A stretch of DNA of 6,725 nt from Candidatus Nitrosopumilus sp. Its GTDB lineage: Archaea > Thermoproteota > Nitrososphaeria > Nitrososphaerales > Nitrosopumilaceae. The DNA is taken from assembly GCA_029860565.1 (NCBI GenBank), contig JAOUAY010000065.1:1-6725 (forward strand), read 5' to 3'. Made by a program: the position numbers and the translations under genes. The first letter of the stretch is position 1. Each line of letters begins with the position of its first letter. Shown piece after piece: positions 5,569 through 6,725 of this stretch. A model generated the notes under the pieces. The model was not told the origin of the DNA. It worked only from the letters and a program-made list of their open reading frames with translations, and did no database searches.

Positions 5569-6117
5569 ATGTCAATAGTAATTACTGGAAATCCAGGGGT
5601 TGGTAAACATACAATCACAGAAAAAATTGCCGATATTCTTGAGTTATCGATAGTAGACATCAATAAAATTGCAAAAGACTCAGGGTTGTTTGAAAAAAAT
5701 GAGGACACAAACGACGTAGACATTGAAAAATTAGAAAAAATACTTGAGCAAAAAATTTCTGAAAAAAATATAATCGTAGGACATTTGGCACCATATGTTT
5801 TACATAAAAATAAGATAAAGATAATGATTGTTTTGAGAAGAAACCCTTATGATCTAATCTCAGTTTACAAAAAAAGAAAATACTCTGATAAAAAAATTAA
5901 AGAAAATACAGGTAGTGAAGTATTAGGGATTATCGCTCATGATGCAATTAGTAAATTCCAAGAGAAAGTATTTCAGATTAATATCAGTAAGAAAACTATC
6001 TCAGAGACAGTAGAAAAAATAGTTAATTTGATTTCTAGTAATAAGGGCAATGAAGAAGTAGATTGGCTTGAATTAGTGAAAAAAAATAATGATTTGGGAA
6101 AATTTTTTGTTGATTGA
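5569..6117 (+). CDS. Fap7/AK6 (CINAP)-like adenylate kinase/ATPase
   Basis: The 182-residue P-loop kinase has a Walker A at residues 7-15 (GNPGVGKHT), a short NMP-binding region, a GHLAPY segment at 71-76, and an LID/base region with LRRNPYDLISVYKKRKYSDKK at 89-109 followed by IKENTGSEVL. It ends with EVDWLELV, the VDW tail typical of AK6/Fap7. Eukaryotic and archaeal Fap7 bind ribosomal protein S11 (uS11) and act as an ATPase in late small-subunit maturation; weak adenylate kinase activity is also known. Odd point: the residue after the Walker A lysine, normally Thr or Ser and a Mg2+ ligand, is His14, with Thr15 next. The gene is followed after only 7 nt by tgtA on the same strand. A generic NMP kinase is the alternative, but the LID and tail favour AK6. 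Confidence 0.9.
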   Translation: MSIVITGNPGVGKHTITEKIADILELSIVDINKIAKDSGLFEKNEDTNDVDIEKLEKILEQKISEKNIIVGHLAPYVLHKNKIKIMIVLRRNPYDLISVYKKRKYSDKKIKENTGSEVLGIIAHDAISKFQEKVFQINISKKTISETVEKIVNLISSNKGNEEVDWLELVKKNNDLGKFFVD

Positions 6118-6124
6118 TTAAATA
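6118..6124 (+). promoter_or_regulatory. TATA-like sequence in the Fap7-tgtA gap
   Basis: The entire 7-nt gap between the two genes reads TTAAATA, close to an ideal archaeal box A core. It is centred 28 nt before TTG 6149, a codon that would give tgtA a family-like MFEI start. It may be an internal leaderless promoter, or chance in AT-rich DNA. Confidence 0.35.
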
Positions 6125-6725
6125 ATGCTTCAAAATTTGTGTAATTACTTGTTTGAAATATCTAAAACGGATTTAGCTGGAAGGATTGGAACTTTATATA
6201 CAAATCATGGAAAAATTGAGACGCCTGCATTTGTTCCAGTTATTCATCCAGTAAAGCAGACAATTCCATCTAAAAAAATTAAAGAAATTGGATTTGATTT
6301 AGTAATTACCAATGCATACATTACAAGAAATAATTATGGTGATGAGGCAGTAAAAAAAGGAATTCATAAAATAATAGATTTCGATGGGGGAATCATGACA
6401 GATTCTGGAGGATATCAAGTTCTGGAATACGGAGATGTAGAAGTACTACCGCCAGAAATGGCAAGTTTTGAAAAAGGAATTTTAACTGATTTTGCAATAC
6501 CGCTTGATAAACCTACAGGATATGGAATGCCAATTAAAAAAGCAGAAGCATATGTAAAACATACTCTCAAAGTTTCAAAACAAACACTTGAAGAAAGTGA
6601 AGATAACGGTCAAATCTGGATTGGCCCAATTCAAGGGGGAGAACATTTTGATCTTGTTGGAAAATCTACAAAGAGTTTAGTGAATATGGGTTTTCAAATG
6701 CTTGCTTTAGGAAGTCCGGTTGAAT
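6125..6725 (+). CDS. tgtA: tRNA-guanine(15) transglycosylase, archaeosine pathway (partial, 3' end outside window)
   Basis: The first 200 residues are visible; the catalytic domain continues past the right edge, so the C-terminal and PUA domains cannot be judged. The enzyme exchanges guanine-15 in the D-loop of tRNA for preQ0, the precursor of archaeosine. Motifs seen: DLAGRIGTLYTNHGKIETPAFVPV near residues 16-39, ITNAYITRNNYGD near 61-73, the catalytic MTDSGGYQV at 91-99 with the nucleophile-position Asp93, the archaeal-type IPLDKPT near 125-131, and GPIQGGEHFDL around 167-177 with ALGSPVE at 194-200. The TDF/PLDKPT block distinguishes it from bacterial queuosine-type TGT. ATG 6125 gives an eight-residue extension compared with a typical MFEI start; TTG 6149 is the alternative start. 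It is probably co-transcribed with the Fap7-like gene. Confidence 0.93.
   Translation, partial: MLQNLCNYLFEISKTDLAGRIGTLYTNHGKIETPAFVPVIHPVKQTIPSKKIKEIGFDLVITNAYITRNNYGDEAVKKGIHKIIDFDGGIMTDSGGYQVLEYGDVEVLPPEMASFEKGILTDFAIPLDKPTGYGMPIKKAEAYVKHTLKVSKQTLEESEDNGQIWIGPIQGGEHFDLVGKSTKSLVNMGFQMLALGSPVE

Overview
The window looks like a piece of a thaumarchaeal (Nitrosopumilales-like, ammonia-oxidising type) chromosome. The reasons are: AT-rich, densely packed DNA; a purely archaeal gene repertoire (Kae1 and Bud32 of KEOPS, archaeal TYW1/Taw1, archaeal-type tRNA-guanine transglycosylase, a Fap7/AK6-like nucleotide kinase, an archaeal YchF-like TGS GTPase); TATA-like box A elements about 27 nt before start codons with no Shine-Dalgarno, as expected for leaderless mRNAs; and several TTG starts. 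The lineage is an inference from protein character; no rRNA is present.

Layout. 1-665 (minus) is the N-terminal part of a secreted calcium-binding protein with thrombospondin type 3 repeats, cut by the left edge. A 138-nt divergent spacer follows, then TYW1 (804-1832, plus). Its 3' end overlaps tail-to-tail with an ITPase/RdgB-like nucleotide-sanitising enzyme (1810-2361, minus), which in turn overlaps the end of the upstream gene bud32 (2345-2965, minus). A 37-nt spacer carries two opposed promoters and separates bud32 from a small PH/GRAM-like protein gene (3003-3329, plus). That gene overlaps by 7 nt the end of kae1 (3323-4306, minus), which is in turn directly downstream of a YchF-like GTPase (4308-5504, minus). 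A 64-nt divergent spacer leads to a Fap7/AK6-like kinase (5569-6117, plus) and, after 7 nt, the archaeosine tRNA-guanine transglycosylase gene (6125 to the right edge, plus).

Functionally this is a translation-support neighbourhood. TYW1 makes the tricyclic base at G37 of tRNA-Phe, Kae1 and Bud32 belong to the complex making t6A at A37 of ANN-decoding tRNAs, TgtA acts on G15 of tRNA, Fap7 homologues act in small-subunit maturation, and YchF-family GTPases are ribosome-associated. RdgB keeps the nucleotide pool free of ITP/XTP. The secreted repeat protein is unrelated to this theme.

I found no evidence for a novel multi-gene system, mobile element, CRISPR array or RNA gene. The points worth a second look are smaller: a shared 17-nt stop/start junction motif before kae1 and rdgB, interlocked divergent promoters, a possible internal promoter with TTG start for tgtA, altered residues in Kae1 and in the Fap7-like P-loop, and unusually conserved codons in the thrombospondin repeats.
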